From the NCBI GenBank assembly GCA_947176875.1, contig CAMWSI010000005.1, forward strand, positions 1 to 15,586: DNA of 15,586 nt, read 5' to 3'. The translations under genes and the position numbers were made by a program. The DNA comes from an uncultured Bacteroidales bacterium. Its GTDB lineage: Bacteria; Bacteroidota; Bacteroidia; Bacteroidales; P3. This document shows positions 13,197 through 15,586 of this stretch, piece by piece. Position 1 is the first letter of the stretch. Every line of letters begins with the position of its first letter. The notes below the pieces were generated by a model. That model worked only from the letters and a program-made list of their open reading frames with translations. It was not told where the DNA came from and did no database searches.

Positions 13197-14132
13197 TCAG
13201 AATAGTTCTCGTTGTTCATCCGGCAGCGCCACACCCATGCTTCGCAGCGCGTGGCGTAACGTGTAGCCGTTGTTAGTATAGTTCATCGCCATGCAGTAGA
13301 GCTTAGGATAGCGATTGTAGAGCACCCGGAAACGTCCGGCGTTGAACTGCGCCCCGAACCCGCAGAAGACGCACCCTGTTCGCTCAATACCCTCGACGTC
13401 GTATATCTCGCAGTAGGAAACATCGTATCGGCGTATGTACTCCCAGCAGTCGGCGCCCGTCCATATCGAAAGCGGCGCACTATGCACTTTCCGCGGATCG
13501 CCGTCGAAGACGTTGCAGCCGCCGCGGCGGATGTACTGACTTTGCCGTAGCTTGCTTTCCCCCGCAAGCGTTCCCACCATTGCGAGGCTTCGGGTCTCCG
13601 TGTTGTAGTTGCGAAAGGGGCGCTTCTTCAATATCTCGCAGCACTTCTCCGAAGTCATGTAGGGTTCATTGACCAAGTAGCTCCAGCGTGTAGCCAGTAC
13701 GCCGGCCCGGCGTACTCCGTCCCCGTAAAGCCGATAGTTGCGCAGCTTATCGCTTTCAGTCGTTCGGATTTGCCGAACGGCTTGCGCCGCTTCCTTACTG
13801 ACCAGCGGAAATCCGTATTGCTCCATGACCTGCCGCGGCGTCAGCGCCGGGTGGATGATATCCACGTTCGACGCCTGCCGCACGAAGCGCACGATTTCGG
13901 GAAACTCATTGCCAGTCGAACAGAACACGCCTTTGAGGTCTTGGCCGAATACCCTGCGAGCGAGGTGCAGCAGCACGGTGGAGTTCAGCCCACCAGAAAA
14001 TGACACGTAGGGATTGCGCCCGTGCTCCCGACAGTATGCGAGGAAAGCATCGATAGCGCCAACGGTGTGGTCGATCTTCTTCTCCAGCGGCCACGCCTGA
14101 CGCTCTCGGAGAATTTCGAGGGTCATCTTCAT
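13197..14132 (-). CDS. PAPS reductase-like PP-loop protein (311 aa)
   Basis: It belongs to the adenylyl-sulfate/PAPS reductase-like PP-loop family. The loop is VSFSGGLNSTVLL (43-55), where canonical members have SGGKDS, so the Asp is Asn here. CSTGNEFPEI (71-80) stands where others have VDTGLEYPEI. Cys pairs are C164-C165 (SEKCCEILKKRPF) and C254-x2-C257 (GCVFCGFG), perhaps metal or Fe-S ligands. GTLAGESKLRQSQYIRRGGC and PLSIWTGADCWEYI are further family blocks. Phage members are common, but the substrate is not established; sulfur or nucleotide modification is possible. It overlaps the 65-aa gene by ATGA and is intact in length. Confidence 0.85.
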   Translation of the reverse strand: MKMTLEILRERQAWPLEKKIDHTVGAIDAFLAYCREHGRNPYVSFSGGLNSTVLLHLARRVFGQDLKGVFCSTGNEFPEIVRFVRQASNVDIIHPALTPRQVMEQYGFPLVSKEAAQAVRQIRTTESDKLRNYRLYGDGVRRAGVLATRWSYLVNEPYMTSEKCCEILKKRPFRNYNTETRSLAMVGTLAGESKLRQSQYIRRGGCNVFDGDPRKVHSAPLSIWTGADCWEYIRRYDVSYCEIYDVEGIERTGCVFCGFGAQFNAGRFRVLYNRYPKLYCMAMNYTNNGYTLRHALRSMGVALPDEQRELF

Positions 14133-14326
14133 GCCTGCGTCTTGTTGAAGTTCAGTTCCGGATTCCGCCGCGCATCCAGTATGCGATGGACACGCTCGAT
14201 CTCCTCGTCTACCGCTCGCTCCAGCCGCTTGCTGTCCCGAAGCGCGGCTCCCGATCGGGTGCGGAAATACTCCCGCTGCGAAGCCCGCATCCGCTCGACC
14301 GTCTGGAAAAACTCCTTGCTGTTCAT
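14129..14326 (-). CDS. Small helical phage protein (65 aa)
   Basis: ATG at 14326 (MNSKEFFQTVERMRASQREY) overlaps the upstream stop as ATGA, and its own TGA overlaps the PP-loop gene ATG in the same way. It is strongly charged and helical (ALRDSKRLERAVDEEIERVH), probably one coiled coil. Such a small protein after the DUF6291-type replication gene is a recurring arrangement in Bacteroidota phages as I recall it. Function is unknown. It is too short to be obvious among overlapping frames, but the double coupling supports it. Confidence 0.78.
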   Translation of the reverse strand: MNSKEFFQTVERMRASQREYFRTRSGAALRDSKRLERAVDEEIERVHRILDARRNPELNFNKTQA

Positions 14327-15177
14327 CGTCTCGGTATTCGATAGTTCACGTTCTTGTCGGGGCCGTAGAGTTGTTTCAGAGCGGCGTGCATCGCCGGTCG
14401 TCGGCCGTCCGTTTCGAGGAAATCCCGCAGGGCAATGTCTCCGGACGTGATGTAGATGTTCGGGCCCTCGACGTGCAGACCTCGGAACTGCGTCAACATC
14501 ACCGTGGCGTCGCAATCGGGGTCGGCCTCCTTGACCGCTTCGTGGACGGTGAACCACGCGTCGCGGATCGGCTTCGGCACTTTCTCGGCGTCCTTGGCGG
14601 GCGACCACGCCCGCAGCGCCGCGGCCCTGTTGCGGATAGCGTTGCCGTGGGCATCTACCCACCCGCACTTCTCGTAGTGATTGATGAAGCGCTCGAGCTC
14701 TGCCTGCGGACGAAGGATTTGTTTTTCGAAAAACAAAATTTTCAAAAATTCCTCTCTCTCTCTGGCGCCCGCGGCCGCATCTCTCACAGAGAGAGATTCA
14801 GAATCAAGATCAGATTCATAATCATATTCAACAGGGTTTTCAGAATAACCGTTCGCTTTTCCGTTTAACCGATCGCTTTTTTCGGAAACCGTTCGGTTTT
14901 TTTCTGAAGCGTTCGGTTTCCGCGGACGGCCGCCGAGGCGACCGTTCTCTTGATTCTTCGCGCACTCAGCCTGATACTTCTCTGCATTCGCGTCCAGCGA
15001 CGTTTTGATGAAGCCGAAACACATCCGGGTAACATCATCCATATCGGGCAGTTCTTCGCCCGCAGAATAGGCGAATATGGCCGTCAGCAGGTCGCCCCGC
15101 TGTTCCCGGCTAAGCATCTTGATTTGCGGAAAGAAGTCGCGTCGCAGTATGAAAGTGTCTTTGTCTTTTTTCTTCAT
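14323..15177 (-). CDS. DUF6291-type phage replication-associated protein (284 aa), candidate origin-binding protein
   Basis: The N-terminal domain (about 1-75) reads DTFILRRDFFPQIKMLSREQ and TAIFAYSAGEELPDMDD, with a conserved F-IK helix (MCFGFIKTSLDANAEKYQ), as in the DUF6291 family near phage replication genes. A GRPRK basic patch follows. Residues about 85-135 are a low-complexity linker (N, S, E, K, D, Y rich) encoded by iteron-like DNA and AT-rich DNA. A helical C-terminal part (about 140-284, including FINHYEKCGWVDAHGN) resembles replisome-organiser proteins. ATG at 15177 overlaps the HNH stop as ATGA. The name and role in replication are inferred from domain plus in-gene repeats. Confidence 0.82.
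   Translation of the reverse strand: MKKKDKDTFILRRDFFPQIKMLSREQRGDLLTAIFAYSAGEELPDMDDVTRMCFGFIKTSLDANAEKYQAECAKNQENGRLGGRPRKPNASEKNRTVSEKSDRLNGKANGYSENPVEYDYESDLDSESLSVRDAAAGAREREEFLKILFFEKQILRPQAELERFINHYEKCGWVDAHGNAIRNRAAALRAWSPAKDAEKVPKPIRDAWFTVHEAVKEADPDCDATVMLTQFRGLHVEGPNIYITSGDIALRDFLETDGRRPAMHAALKQLYGPDKNVNYRIPRR
14718..14737. repeat. 20-bp perfect palindrome
   Basis: TTTGTTTTTCGAAAAACAAA equals its own reverse complement. It is 85-90% A/T and lies at the edge of the AT-rich stretch. The inner 12 bp (TTTTTCGAAAAA) recur exactly at 1306-1317, between the boxes of the plus-strand promoter. Confidence 0.75.
14718..14920. other. Candidate replication origin inside the DUF6291-type gene
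   Basis: From left to right: a 20-bp perfect palindrome (14718-14737), an AT-rich stretch to 14750, a CT-tract/GA-tract inverted repeat (TCTCTCTCTG 14755-14764 with CAGAGAGAGA 14787-14796), a moderately AT-rich stretch to 14846, and four iteron-like repeats (14847-14920). Lambda's origin, inside gene O, also has four iterons, an AT-rich stretch and a palindrome. Parts are seen directly; origin function is inferred. Confidence 0.5.
14847..14926. repeat. Four iteron-like direct repeats, 20-nt period
   Basis: Cores start at 14847, 14867, 14887 and 14907: aaccgttcgctttt, aaccgatcgctttt, aaccgttcggtttt, aagcgttcggtttc. Spacing is exactly 20 nt each time. Because 20 is not a multiple of three, successive copies are read in different frames and encode different residues (KPNA, NRTV, SDRL, KANG), so the repetition is kept at DNA level and not for the protein. 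Confidence 0.75.
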
Positions 15178-15440
15178 GATCTATGATGCTGCTTCTGATG
15201 GCAGCGGCTGCATAGGGTGATTAACAGGTCGAGGTGCTCGGCCTCACGGCCGACGATCGACTGGCCGTTCTCGTCGTGATAGCTGAGGTGATGGACTTCC
15301 AGTTCGACGCGCGAGCCGCACAGGCGGCAGCGGTGTCCGTCGTGCATCCGTACCTGCCGGGCTACGCCCTCCCAGTAGGGAGAGCGCAGCGTCAGCCGGT
15401 AGTTGGAGGGGCGGCCCCGTCTATGCTTCAGCCTCGACAT
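15174..15440 (-). CDS. HNH endonuclease (88 aa)
   Basis: I choose ATG at 15440 (MSRLKHRRGRPSNYRL). The frame is open upstream to 15509, but that part overlaps the previous gene and looks random. The HNH/zinc pattern is clear: CRLC (38-41), LEVHHLSY (47-54, H50-H51) and LCSRCHQKQH (76-85). It cuts DNA non-specifically or at a site; in phages it may help packaging or recombination. It lies next to the replication gene rather than next to the terminase. Its start overlaps the upstream stop by 20 nt and its stop overlaps the next ATG as ATGA. All motif residues are present. Confidence 0.9.
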   Translation of the reverse strand: MSRLKHRRGRPSNYRLTLRSPYWEGVARQVRMHDGHRCRLCGSRVELEVHHLSYHDENGQSIVGREAEHLDLLITLCSRCHQKQHHRS

Positions 15441-15586
15441 CCTCGGGGGATTTGTAGACGAAGACCAAATCGACGCCCTTTTCGAGAAGGAGACGGAGGG
15501 CATCTTCATCGAGTACCTTATCGCGTACGATTATGTCTTCCGTTCCCGGTAAAACCACATCGGCGGCCAGCGTGCGACCGATCAGC
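15421..15586 (-). CDS. C-terminal fragment of an unidentified protein (54 aa in window)
   Basis: Open from the right edge (first full codon at 15585) to TAG at 15421-15423. The end reads DALRLLLEKGVDLVFVYKSP and then EDVEAEA. The segment GRTLAADVVLPGTEDIIVRD and what follows loosely recalls a small barrel repeat found in RNA polymerase beta-prime (G-R-x-L-A-x-D-V then acidic helix), but too little is present to name it. It is translationally linked to the HNH gene by a 20-nt overlap. Start, size and function are outside the window. Confidence 0.7.
   Translation of the reverse strand, partial: LIGRTLAADVVLPGTEDIIVRDKVLDEDALRLLLEKGVDLVFVYKSPEDVEAEA

Noticed and set aside
14847..14926. Protein-level repeat in the DUF6291-type linker
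   Set aside because: The 20-nt period changes the reading frame each time, so the encoded peptides differ; it is a DNA repeat.
1..15586. Template repeat, Avd or reverse transcriptase of a DGR
   Set aside because: I read both strands for a second copy of the GC-rich variable-region end and for RT motifs and saw neither.
1..15586. tRNA or rRNA genes, insertion sequences, integrase
   Set aside because: I saw no cloverleaf-like sequence, no transposase or recombinase motif, and no terminal inverted repeats.

Overview
The window is a stretch of a tailed-phage or prophage genome whose host is most likely a gut Bacteroidales. The evidence for the host is the set of small phage protein families typical of Bacteroidota phages (YopX, ASCH, DUF6291-type, DUF551-like, FISUMP), weak Shine-Dalgarno signals with A-rich leaders, and a -33/-7 promoter of the Bacteroides type (TTTG-N19-TAnnTTTG). 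The fairly high GC would suit an Alistipes-like host, but that is a guess. Every confident gene is on the minus strand, so transcription runs from high to low coordinates. Genes are tightly packed with several 4-nt ATGA overlaps. I see no integrase, repressor, portal, capsid or lysis gene, so lifestyle cannot be decided.

Replication end (about 15586-14129): the tail of an unidentified gene, a small HNH endonuclease, a DUF6291-type replication-associated protein and a 65-aa partner. The DUF6291-type gene carries four repeats at exact 20-nt spacing next to AT-rich DNA and a 20-bp perfect palindrome. This resembles the lambda arrangement, with the replication origin inside the initiator gene.

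Accessory/modification block (about 14132-8927): a PAPS-reductase-like PP-loop protein, an ASCH protein, two related DUF551-like proteins, a complete DNA cytosine-5 methyltransferase with a long out-of-frame ORF inside it, small conserved phage proteins, a C-type-lectin/FISUMP protein whose 3' end looks like a diversity-generating-retroelement (DGR) variable region, YopX, and a DnaA-domain-IV-like DNA-binding protein.

Packaging and tail block (8833-1): terminase small and large subunits, then, unusually, tail genes with no head genes between them. These are tail completion/terminator-like, tail chaperone-like, gp10-like, a 373-aa tail-tip protein, a 964-aa tail protein with a BACON-like Ig segment, and the start of the tape measure protein. 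A 93-bp gap before the small terminase gene holds two tandem 22-bp repeats. A 103-bp gap before the tape measure gene holds what looks like a self-contained small RNA gene on the opposite strand, with promoter, two hairpins, a UUCG tetraloop and a U-tract.

The observations most worth following up are the in-gene origin, the DGR-type target fused to a Cys-rich phage domain with no reverse transcriptase in view, the antisense small RNA, and the terminase-proximal repeats.
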